Source of the DNA: Dioscorea cayenensis subsp. rotundata
Lineage: Eukaryota; Streptophyta; Magnoliopsida; Dioscoreales; Dioscoreaceae
Reading direction: 5' to 3'
Assembly (NCBI RefSeq): GCF_009730915.1
Contig: NC_052487.1
Location: 1,364,001 to 1,428,000, forward strand
DNA: 64,000 nucleotides
The position numbers and the translations under genes were made by a program. The first letter of the stretch is position 1, and the number at the start of each line of letters is the position of its first letter. The notes below the pieces were generated by a model. The model saw only the letters and a program-made list of their open reading frames with translations. It ran no database searches and was not told the origin of the DNA. This document shows, one piece after another, positions 11,205-22,524 of the stretch.

Positions 11205-12961
11205 ATGAACAAGAAGGGGTCTCTCTGTCTCCAAAGAGCTCAATGCCAAGCATAAAAAGGTCTCCTTTTTGTTTTCTCCTCTGATAAATCACTACTTTTA
11301 TTGTGGTTCAGTTTTCTGATGTTCAGATTACATATCTGCTGTATTACTGTGTTTTGTATTGTTTTTTAGGAGATTGATTAGCTTCTAGTTTCAGTCTGGT
11401 TTTTTATTTTATTTTTTATTTCATGATCTTGCCTCTGTTGAGTTACTGGAGAAGTAGATTTTTTTGATCTACTTGTATTCATATTATAAGTTTTGGTTTA
11501 ATGTTTCCTGATGTTGTTGTCCAGCTGATCAAAACAAAGGCTTTCCTGGATCTGTTTATAGCCTTCCTACATTGAAGATATTTTTGTTTTTTTTGTTTTT
11601 TTTTTTAAAGGAAGTCCTTAACTTTTGAGTTTGATGTTTAAGATTGAGTGGTGTAGATGTAGCATGAACAGAAACACACAGATTAAAACCTCATTTACCC
11701 AGTGCCTGACACATTAATTTTTGAGTGTGATCCAAGCTGATGATTTTGAAGGTTGAGTTTGAGTGTTCAATTCATAGCTTGTAAGAACTCAATAGCAATC
11801 CTAGTCTGATTTGTAGGCTTTAGCCCTCTGCTAGAATGGATTGGTTAGGAATATTTTGAACATTTAATGGGAGCTGTATAATCAGTTTTTCCTCTTTCCG
11901 CTCTAAGACTTGCCCACCATAAATTATGTTCGTTTATCCAATAATTAATCATTTTCAATTGGAGTTTTACTTTGTACAATATGCTTATTAATTTCACCAA
12001 TTTTAATTTGGTGCTATCTTTTGTTCTTGCTGCTGCATTACTGTGCTTTGCAGATACTGGAAGTGCTTCTTAAATTGCCAGAGAACAGGGAATGTGCTGA
12101 TTGTAAAGTCAAGTGAGTATCTTGAATCGATGTTGATGAGATTAAAATTGTAATCTTGTGTAGACCATTTGATATATGATTTTTGGAACTGGAATTATCT
12201 TCAAAATGATGTTCTAACTCTTGTGAATGATTTTTATGTTTATATTTTGGCAGTCTTTTCATATTTATAATGGCCTGTGCTACTAGAACACATTTTTACC
12301 TTGCGGTGCATATTAATTGTCTAGTTTTTTCAATGATAGGTAGGAATTCTTATCCAGCCTAATGTCTAAGGTAAAAAATAAAAAAAGGAAAAAGAAAACA
12401 CGCAAGAACAAAAAGACAAAAAGGAAAAAAGCTTGATGTCTCTTAAATGTAAACAAGCCAATCTCCTTTTGTTTTTCCTGCCATGCCTTTGGTTGTTATC
12501 CTTCTACCATATAAGCCAACTAAAAATCATGGGCTTGCATTAATTTTCAATTGGTTCTGGTTTTGCAGCAATGGGGAATGAAAAGTCAAGTAGTTACTGG
12601 GAAGCTGAATTACCTCCAAATTATGACAGAGTTGGAATTGAGAATTTTATTCATGCAAAGTATGCATTTTTCATTTTACATCCTAACCATGTTCCTTCTT
12701 TGGTTTCTTTAAGTTTCTGCACAACTGGGTCATTATTTACATTTTCAAAAATTTCAAACCACCAGATATGAAGACAAAAGATGGGTACCCAGGGATACCA
12801 CGTTAAGGCCAGCTCCAAATCCTAGAGAAGAAAAGAGTCTTGATTCTTGGCAGAGATCTAGTGATAGAAGCAGAAATGATTTAAACAGTAAATTGTTCTG
12901 AGGAACATCCTTCTCATGCTGCAAAGAGAACTATTTCAGTCCCCTGTAAAGTTTCAAGCCA
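11205..12961 (+). pseudogene. AGD5/NEVERSHED-type ArfGAP pseudogene
   Basis: Remains of an ADP-ribosylation-factor GTPase-activating protein like Arabidopsis AGD5 (NEVERSHED), which acts at the trans-Golgi network and endosomes. Exon 1 (11205-11259) starts at ATG and ends with codons for VSKELNAKHKK, but a net +1 frameshift separates the two parts. Exon 2 (12054-12112) encodes ILEVLLKLPENRECADCKV with the first CxxC of the ArfGAP zinc finger. The exon with the second CxxC and the catalytic Arg is not recognisable; 12250-12320 resembles a decayed copy. Later exons at 12569-12659 (MGNEKSSSYWEAELPPNYD, GIENFIHAK) and from 12767 (YEDKRWVPRD) are well kept and spliced in phase, then hit TGA at 12899. 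Joining exon 2 directly to 12569 gives an immediate stop. A catalytically active ArfGAP cannot be made from this locus. Confidence 0.82.
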
Positions 12962-13291
12962 GGTAGACTCATTTATTTCTCTACTTTATAAATTATTTAT
13001 TTATCATAGAATCATCATCATGTGATAAGGTATGTAGTGATGCACAACTACTTTGGTAGCTTGTCCAAGAACTTAGCTAATACTTCTTAATCTACCTAGC
13101 ATTAATTGCACCTGTCATTTTAGAAGTTACTGTGATGCTTTAACATTGTTGAATGAATGAGTTTATTTTGATCGACAAACTTAAATTTGTACTTATTTTT
13201 TAAATTTTTTATTTTTTTTATAAATATACTATTTCTCCCATTGTTGATTATCATATTTATCCAGTCATGCTGTTCTGTGTCAATCTCACTC

Positions 13292-14213
13292 TTGAGTTGC
13301 AAACGAATTGAGCCGCTCGTGAGCTTGCTCATTTATCAGCTTGTTAAGGCTTATAACTTATGGGTTTAGAAACAAGCCTGCTAAACGATCTTGCTCACGA
13401 GTCTGCTTAACAAGCTTGCACATGAGATTCCTAATGAGTATGTTAAAACAAGCTTGATAATGAGCCTACTCATGAGCACGCTAAACAATCTTGCTAAATG
13501 TGTGTGTGTTTTTTTCTTAAGTGAGGCTATAAATGAACTTAAGTGTTCATTAAAAGCTTGAAGGCTCGGCTCTGCTTGATTTTTAAGATAAAAGAATAAT
13601 TATGAAGTATGATTTTTAAGATAAAAGAATAATTATGAAGTATGATTTTTAAGCTTAGAAGGTAAACAAGCGGAGCGTGAACACCACTTAGCTTGGCTTA
13701 TTAATGATTATGAGCAACTCATTTATAGTATCATTAAAAGCTCATTTATAAAATTCTTTAAGAGACTCATTTATATTATCATTAACAAGCTTATTTATAA
13801 AAATCATTTCGAATGATCATTCCTATAATTGTTTATAGTATCATTAATAAGCTCAATTATATAAAACATTTAGAGAATCCTTTATAGTAATATTAAATGG
13901 TCGTTTAGGGGATCATTAATAATAATATGTTAAAAAATATTATAGGTTGTTTTAGTATAACTTTAAGCGAAAGATAATATTAATTTTTAATTTTTATTAT
14001 AAGAAAGTTTAATATTACTTTTAAAACAATATTTTTTTAAATAATAATAATGTATTATTTATGAAAAATGACTGAGCTTTATCGAGTTAATGAGTCCAGT
14101 TTGAGCCTCAAAATTTCATGAAGCTCGAAGTAAGCTCGAACTCGGCTCGGGCTCCGTTGAAGTAAACTCAAGCTTAATTAAAATAGGTTTGGTTTGACTT
14201 GTTTACAACTCTA
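13292..14213. mobile_element. hAT-like non-autonomous repeat (tentative)
   Basis: A segment rich in GAGCTCG / GCTTGCTCATGAG words, a style common in plant hAT-derived repeats. The left edge (TTGAGTTGCAAACGAATTGAG) and the reverse complement of the right edge (TAGAGTTGTAAACAAGTCAAA) are similar over about 20 bp and look like worn terminal inverted repeats. It holds an internal direct duplication of about 33 bp near 13577-13650. No 8-bp target duplication could be confirmed, so limits and class are uncertain. Confidence 0.4.
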
Positions 14214-15087
14214 TCTTTATGTAACCAAAAAAAAAAGAAAGGGTTTTACTTTGTGTTGAGTATTATTATCCGAACATGAAAGACCTTTTATTTTTTATTT
14301 TTACCTTGAAAATATTTTAGATACATTGTGACATCTGTTATGTGTTAATTAATATAAGAACAGAAGAAATAAATTTTAAGTGAAGATCTTGGGTGGGACA
14401 AAAGAAATTTGAATTATAACCAAATTTATATAAACATAACAGTGAGAGAATATTTCAAATTCATACATAATTTGCAAAAATTGAATTTTAAAATATTTTA
14501 AATTCAAGGGATTAAAATCATATCCCAAGCGGCCAAGCCCAATTCTTGCCTAACAACTCCACCTAGAAAGAAGGTTATATTTAGAAGAAAAAAAAATTAT
14601 GATTAATTTTTAAAATTTTGTCTTTTAAATTTAAATAAAATAGATGAGGTTTGTTATGATAAAATATATCTATATAATTCAAATATGATTACTTCAAGAT
14701 TAAGTAAGTTATGATAAATAGTTTGATTAGAATTAAAATTAGAATTAGATGATAAAGTGATTATTACAAGGAACTCTTATCAACTGTTTCTCTGGCAACT
14801 TAGCAAGTATTTTCTTGAATCTCATTTACATATTCTTTTTCCTTGTAACGACGAGAAATCATATCATATTTGAAACTTGAGGTAATACACCAATCCATCA
14901 ACACAAGCCAATCAACATAGATCATAATATTTTTATTTCTACTTTTTAAAATATTTTTGCTGTCTATTATGAGTAATTTATTATGTTTTTAAGTGATTAT
15001 GAGATTATTATTAGAATTTTGTTTGAAAGCATTTTTTTAGTAATAATCGGTAGGTTTATAAGAAGTTTATAACTATCTAATCAATGG
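14214..15087. other. AT-rich spacer
   Basis: AT-rich sequence with no ORF of note, no recognised exon and no clear repeat boundary. It leads into the tandem repeat. Confidence 0.5.
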
Positions 15088-17580
15088 TTTTTAATGTTTA
15101 TGAGGAAATTGAAGATAAACCCTAGTTGTTTTACTTTGTTTTGATGTTTCTTTAAATCTTGATGTAAACCCTAGTTTTTTTTTTTTTTAAATTTTGTCTT
15201 AATTTTCCTACAAGTTTATTATTCTATAAAATTATTTGAATTCATTTATTTATTTGTCTCATTAGTTTAAGACAATCGTCATAAATTATTAATTAAATTA
15301 AGTTAATAAGTTAATTAACTCCTAAATAATTAACAAACTTATGAAGAAAAATCCCAAATTTACTTATAATTCTAATTTGGTTCTTGATTTCATTTGAATT
15401 TTACCTTTAGTTCTAATTTAATTTGAACTCAAGTTGGATTTTGACTTGATTTCATTTAAATTTGAGTCAAACATAAATTTGATATTTAATGGGATTTTGA
15501 ATGAAAGAATTGAAACCATTAATGTGGCGCCTTTTTTCTAACGCATAAACCTTAAAAACTTGATCTTTTGATGAATTTCCCTCTTGATTAAAACCCTAAT
15601 TTCAATTTTTAAGGTTTCTTTGCCAGGTTAGTGATTTCATTGCTATTTCTACTTTCATTGATGATCTTTTGTCTCCGTATTTTGATTTAATCGAGATTGT
15701 TGTTGCTGCTACATGATCAATTATTTAAAATTAAATTCTTCGATATAATCCCTGGTTTTTGGTATCTGATTTTTAATGTTTATGAAGAAATAAAGATAAA
15801 CCCCAATTTTTTTACTATTTTTTAATGTTTCTTGGTACTTTGATATGAACCCTAGTTTTTTTTTCTTTTAATTTGTCTCAAGAATTTGACATAAACCCTC
15901 GGTTTTTTTTTTTAATCATGTATTTAAGTTTTCTTAGAACTTGGCCACAGTATATATATTTATATATGAAAGTTTTTTATTATGTCTTAATTTTCCAGAG
16001 TTTATTATTCTATAAAATTATTTGAATTTATTTGTTTATCTCATTAGTTTGAGACAAGCGTAATAAAGTATTAATTAAATTAAGTTGATTAAATCTTAAA
16101 TAATTAACAAACTTATGTAGAAAACTCCCAAATTTACCTATAATTCTAATTTGGTTCAAACTCAAATTGGATTCTGGCTTGATTTAATTTAAATTTAACC
16201 TTTAGTTCTAATTTAATTTGAACTGAAGTTGGATTTTGGCTTGATTTCATTTGAATTTGAGTCGAACATAAATTTGATATTTAATGGGATTTTGAATGAA
16301 AGAATTGAAACCATCAATGTGGCGCCTTTTTTCCAATACATAATCTTAAAAACTTGACCTTATGATGAATTGCCTTTTTGATTAAAATCCTAACCCAAAT
16401 TTCAATTTTTAAGGTTTCTCTGCCAGGTTGGTGATTTCATTGCTATTTCTACTTTCATTGATGATCTTTTCTCTCCGTGATCTAATCAAGATTGTTGTTG
16501 TTGCAGCATGATCAATTATTTAGAATTAGATTCTTCGATATAATCTCTGGTTTTTGGTATCTGATTTTTAATGTTTATGAAAAAATAAAGATAAACCCTA
16601 ATTCTTTTTACTATTTTTTAATGTTTCTTGGCACCTTGATAGGAACCCTAGTTTTTTTTCTTATAAGTTTTGTTTTAATTTTTCTTAGGAATTTGACATA
16701 AACCCTCGGTTTTTTTTATCATGTATTTAAGTTTTCTTAGAACTTGGCCCCCCGTGTATATATATATATATATATTAAAGTTTTTTTTTATTTTGTCTTA
16801 ATTTTCCTAAGAGTTTATTATTCTATAAAATCATATGAATTTATTTATTTATCTCATTAGTTTGAGACAATCAGACAAGCATCATAAATTATTAATTAAA
16901 TTAAGTTACTTAAATCCTAAATAATTAACAAACTTATGAAGAAACAACCCCAAGTTTAGCTATAATTCTAATTTGGCTCGAACTCAAATTGGGTTATAGG
17001 CCTTATGACTTCATTTCATTTGAATTTTATGATTTGGTTTAAACTCAAGTTGGATTTTGACTTAATTTCGTTTGAATTTGAGTCAAATATAAATTTGATA
17101 TTTAATGGGCTTTCAATGAAAGAATTGAAACCATTAATGTGGGTCCTTTTTTTGGGATTCATAAACCCTAAAAACTTGATCTTTTGATGAATTGCCCTCT
17201 TGATTAAAACCCTAATCCGAATTTCAATTTTCAAGGTTTCTCTGCCATGTAGGTGATTTCATTGCAACTTCTGCTTTCATTGATATCCTTTGTCTCCATA
17301 TTTTGATCTAATCGAGATTGTTGCTGCTTATGCATGATCAATTTTTTAAGAATTAGATTCTTCAATATAATCTCTGGTTTTTGGTATCTGATTTTTTATG
17401 TTTATAAAGAAATAAAGATAAACCCTAATTTTTTTTACTATTTTTTAATGTTTCTTGGTACTTGATACGAACCCTAGTTTTTTTTTTCTTTTTAATTTTT
17501 TTTTTTAATTTTTCTCAGGAATTTTACATAAACCCTAGGGTTTTTTTATCATGTATTTAAGTTTTCTTAAAACTTGGCCC
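15088..17580. repeat. Tandem repeat, about 0.8-kb unit, four copies (two partial)
   Basis: The landmark AAGGTTTCT(C/T)TGCCA recurs at 15611, 16411 and 17233 (spacing 800 and 822 bp), and the landmark TTTTTAATGTTTAT near 15088, 15771, 16566 and 17392. Between them the order of motifs is the same in each copy: a GATTTCATTGC segment, a CGATATAATC segment, then several AAACCCTA-type words, a poly-T stretch, TTATTATTCTATAAAAT and TTTGAATTTGAGTC. Copies differ by substitutions and small indels, so the array is not recent. No ORF is conserved between copies. It ends about 370 bp before the HAC2-like start codon. Confidence 0.85.
15117..17537 (+). promoter_or_regulatory. Array of eight telobox motifs (AAACCCTA)
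   Basis: Exact AAACCCTA occurs at 15117, 15166, 15591, 16593, 17163, 17207, 17420 and 17530, all on the + strand, with near matches (GAACCCTAG, AAACCCTCG) in each tandem unit. Teloboxes in Arabidopsis are bound by TRB-type Myb proteins and AZF zinc-finger factors and are linked to Polycomb recruitment and growth-gene expression. Whether they act on the downstream HAC2-like gene is inference from position only. Confidence 0.5.
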
Positions 17581-17958
17581 AGTATATATTAAAGTTTGGT
17601 TGTACAATGTGTTTTGCTGATCTTATGCTTGTGTTGATTCAACAATTTGTGCAATGTGTTTGGCCCAATTGAACTCATATGCACTGATTCCGTTGATAGA
17701 TTGGGTGTTCTACTTCTGCAGAAAAAATGCTTTTTGTTGCATGAATTGGAATCTAAGTTTATTTGTGTGACTATTTTGGTTTATCAGATTGTCATAATAT
17801 AAGGATGTTCTTTCTTAGAAGACTAAGAATAATTTTACTCTGACCATTCATATTGAAGGCAACCTTCTGTTTTTACTTGCTTTCTGTCATTTCAATGTTA
17901 TGAATTTTTCTAAACAGTTTCTGTTTGATTGGCTTCACATTGAGCAGGTGTTCAAAAG

Positions 17959-20900
17959 ATGCAGGGGAGCTTTTTTAATGTCCCAGTTGTGGGTAAGTAT
18001 GATCTTGCAGGAATTTATGGTCAAGTAACCAAAAAAAGCCAGCACATGGACTTAAGTCAGCAGAATATGAACAATGCAGTGGATCTTAAAAGACAATTAG
18101 GCTGGCCTCAGTCAGAAAGCATTGTTCATGGAGTTAATCAGAGAAATGGTTTAAGTTCACAAGGTCCAATGCTACCATTGGCACTGACGAAACAGGAAGT
18201 TTGTTGGCAAAATCAGCTATCTGGCACCCCTTCCACCTGGAGGTGGAACCAGCCTTTGGATAATGGGTTCTTCGTCCGTGATGATGCTCAACGGGGCATA
18301 TTTGAATCCAATGTTGGTTCACTCTCCGATCATAGCAAGGAATGCAGAAGTCACAACTATGAAGCTTGCTCTGGTATTGGAATGGGATTGGTTGCAAATC
18401 GTAATCCCAATGGCACTACACCGAAGATTGAGACTCCAAGTTTTGAAGAGTATCATTCGCCTCCATCAAAACGTGCCAAGACTCAATCTACTCAGTCTGG
18501 AACTATCACATCACCATTAACATTCATGGATATCGGAATGACATCTCAAGGATTCCTCACAGTTTGCCAGAGAGTTAAAACATCTGCAATTGCTGAAAGC
18601 ACTGCCAAATCTTGTGATAGTAAGCCAGAGGTTCAAATGAGTACTTATCCTATCTGGCCAGAAGTGAGAATTGCTCAATGTAGAGAAGAAAAATTACCGG
18701 AGCCAGATGTGAAATGTGAAGCTACTGAGAAATCAATTGCAGTTTCTGATAATACGGTACAACCGCAGATGAGTGGTGTCTCTTTAATTGAATCTTTCAC
18801 TCCGGAACAAATCAAGGCACATATTGCAAGCCTCAGAAGTTCTAGTGATCAGGTTAGTTGTAAACTGTTGGACTAGAACAAAGTGCTTTCTTTGTTAGCT
18901 TTATTTGATAGTTAACTGCCGTAACTTCTATAATTTTGTCTTTGTAGCCAAATTTTTGCAGTTTTTGTGTGATATGTATTCCCTACATTGCTGTGGAATG
19001 CATGTTCGCGCCACAAATGTATGATTTCTTTCTCTTCATATGTTGTTTGTTTCCTTGCAGTGTAAAGAAGGCATGAAAAGGTACCAAGGGACGGAGCATG
19101 AAAGTAATGAAAACTTGTGCAGTTTGTGTGAGAAGGAGCAGATTAATTTTATGCCTACACCAAATAATAAATTCTGTGCATCATGTTTGAACCATATAAA
19201 TCCCTTGGTTGTCTATTATTCCACGGGAAGTGCTGCAGTGTCCAAAGATGATCTTACTGAAGACAAGTTCATTTGCCGTAAGTGCTTTAGTGTCCAGAAC
19301 AAGAATATCAGGATTGATGGACGAGATATTCCCAAGTCATCTCTTCAGAAGAAACAGGCCTATGGAGGGGAAGGTGCTACATGCGAGCCAGTAAGGATCT
19401 CTCCATGCCATGCTTATGATTTATGTACCATGTTGAATTGAAAATTCTTATTGACTTGTATTTGTTTATCCTCCAGTGGGTGCAATGTGCTAGATGCAAA
19501 GCTTGGCAACATCAGATATGTAGCCTGTTTAATGAGACAAGAAATCAGTCAGAACTAACCGAGTACCTTTGTCCCACTTGCATTTTGCATGGAAGTGAAA
19601 ATGGCGAGAAGCTATTGAACCAGACTAAGGCTTATGGAGCAAAAGACTTGCCAACAACCAGGCTTAGTGATCATATAGAGAAATGGCTCTCCCAGAGCCT
19701 TAAAAAAGAACGGCAAGAAAGAGCACAGAGTTTGGGAAAAAGTTATGAGGAGGTAATATTTGTCTATTAGCAAAATCTTTTTCCATATCTAAGCCTCAAT
19801 TTTTATCTTACATGTTGAATTTTCGGGTTAGCAGGTACCAGGGGCTGAAGATCTTTATGTCAGAGTGGTGTCATCAATTAGTAAGATTGTTGAAGTAAAA
19901 CAATTTTTCCGTGAGACCTTTCAAGAAGAAAATCACCAGTCAGGATTTCCTTACAAATCAAGGGTAGGTGTATTTAGTAGGTGTTCGTTTGCATTCACCA
20001 CTATCACTCTATAATTTTACTAACTCCATCATCTTGCTTTTTCTCTAGGTCATTTTGTTGTTCCAAAAAATCGAAGGTGTAGACGTGATTATCTTTGCCA
20101 TGTATGTCCAAGAATACGGAACAAAATGCCCACTGCCGAATCAAAGACATGTTTGCCTTTCATACTTAGACTCAGTTAAATACTTCAGGCCTGAGATAAA
20201 AACTGTGAAGGACGAGGCTCTTCGGACGTTCGTATATCATGAATTGCTGGTATGAATAGATTTCTTTCATGGATTTTATAATCATTTAATTTTATATAGA
20301 TGTGTGTCCATCAAATTTTTGTTTGGTGGAACACTGCAAGTAAATGAGCTTATTGTGAGTAACTTTTTTTCATCAGCTTGGGTATCTGGATTACTGCAAA
20401 AAGTCTGGTTTTACTAGCTGCTACATATGGGTTTCTCCTCCCAAGAGGGGAGACAACTATATCCTATATTGCCATCCAGAAACACAGAAGACACCAGAGG
20501 CTAAGAAGCTCCGTGACTGGTGAGTCTTGCGAAAATTTTGTAATACTTAAATCTCTCCTTTTACATGTTTTATCCTACTAAAAATCATCTGACTCAGGTA
20601 CTTGAAGGTGATACACAAGGCTGAGCAGGCAAAAATTGCTGTGGGCCACAGCAACTTTAGTGATGGCTTTTTGGATGAAAAGTGCCGCACGAATATTACT
20701 GCAACTCGCTTGCCATATTTTGATCAAGATTACTGGTCTGAACAAGCAGAGGAGATCCTAAAAAATACACAAAAAATGTCTATGGTTATCAACAGCCATA
20801 ACCCTTCAATGACCCTGAGGTCTGCTGCACATGATACTAATCAAGAAATGACAAGAGAGCAGAAGGATGCTTATCTAATAAATGAGGTAATATTTCTTCA

Positions 20901-22524
20901 ACTAGTTCATTCTGATTTGTAAATTTTAGTTTTGCTTAATCTTCTCTGTTATGATTTGCTATGAAACCAATGAGACATGCAACCGTTGCTTATATTAATG
21001 CATTGATGTTCAACAGCTAAAGGTGAAGATGAGGCCCAAGGATAATTTTATCATGATCCATCTGCAGCATTGCTGCAAGTCTTGCTGTAAACCAATTTTA
21101 TCTGGAAAGCTATGGATCAGCAATCTTCGAAAAACCTTCCAAATCTGTGAAAGGTGAGAACTCATATCTATTTACTTGTATTACTAGGACACTTTTCATG
21201 ACTAAGCCTATCAAGATGAATTTTTCTTCCCCCAAATTAAACAATTTTGAAAAACTTAATATGAAATCTTGCCATACCGTGTGTTCCGTGTAAATGTACT
21301 TGAGCTTTTTATGCTTACAAAGTAGTTTTTTTTATTTCTTCTTATATGAATTTAAAAAAAAAAACTCCCCTTCTTTATTAAATTTGTTTCTATAAACCTT
21401 TTCCAACTACATTTCGATTATGAATTTGTGAATTTACCTTCTTGGATTTGATTTAAGGTGTTATGATAACCTGAAGAATCTCAACAAGCAGAACATACAT
21501 TCAACTGGCAAAGAGGTGGAACATGAGTTTTATATGGTAACTACCTATGTATGTCTTCCATTAATTGATTTCTTTTCATGCATTTCCTTTTTCAATTGAT
21601 TCCTAAATTCCTTCTTCAGGTCGAGGTGGAGAAAGTTTCTTCATTTTTAAATGATGAAGATAAAACTTTGTCATGTCAAATTTTCAGCACAAGAGAGGGG
21701 TTTTTGAACTATTGTCTACAAAATCACTACGAGTTTGGTACTCTCCGTCGGGCGAAGCATTCCTCCATGATGATCCTGTACAATCTCCACACGGCCAAGT
21801 GCAACACATGCAGCAACACGATCGAACCTGCTTTGGGCTGGCAGTGCATGACTTGCTCTGGATTTCACATATGTGATTCTTGTTATCAGAAAGATGGTTG
21901 TTCATCACATGATCATCAATTGGTACCGCGCGCCAACGCCACTAGCTTTTTTTCACACAGCAAGGAGACCCAGTCAAAGTTATATTGGCAGGTGCTTAAT
22001 TCCTTCATCAATCTCATGAATGTGATGCCATGAATGATCTGCATGTTTTATTTATATAAACTTGAAGTAATTTCCTCATTTCTACTATTTTTCCGAACAT
22101 AATATGTTTACATTCGGCAGTTACTAACACTATACATGCTGATTGAATGAATAGAGTGTGGTCAGGGATCTGGAACTAGCTTTGAAGTGCAGTGAAACCA
22201 AGTGTAGCCATGCACATTGCCGTCAGTTTCGGGAACTATTCAGCCATACTAATGATTGCCGAATTCGTGTTAATGGGGGTTGTGTAAACTGCAAAAGAGC
22301 TCAATTTGTCATGGTTGTTCATGCCAAGTATTGCAAAGATGGGAATTGCCGGGCGCCAAGTTGCAGGTATGCTTTACATTGAGAATGAGCTTCAAATTTC
22401 ATTAATTGATTGAAGAAAGTTAGAATTAAAACTTTGCTGCATTAATTTCAGTAAAATGAAGGCTTATCTTCGGGAGCAGAACAAGCGAAAATTGCAGGAG
22501 GCAAAAGATGTTTGTGTTGATTGA
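17959..22524 (+). CDS. HAC2-like (p300/CBP-type) histone acetyltransferase
   Basis: Twelve exons in perfect phase (17959-18852, 19061-19390, 19477-19752, 19835-19963, 20049-20249, 20377-20519, 20598-20886, 21017-21153, 21458-21536, 21620-21991, 22155-22366, 22452-22524) encode 1044 residues. Order: disordered N-terminus; [19 protein letters not shown] motif; Cys-rich segment and PHD finger ([15 protein letters not shown], about 409-440); p300/CBP-type HAT with LDSV (583-586), IWVSPP (627-632) and RDWY (656-659); a first ZZ region (about 760-826); a second ZZ (CNTC...WQCMTC...ICDSC); and a C-terminal TAZ2-like finger. There is no N-terminal TAZ1 domain, and the protein is shorter than HAC1 (about 1700). 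HAC1 has IWACPP where this has IWVSPP, the first ZZ lacks one CxxC, and the first TAZ2 His is absent. An acceptor at 17947 suggests an upstream exon, possibly non-coding. Nuclear chromatin or transcription role is inferred from family; catalytic activity is uncertain. Confidence 0.9.
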
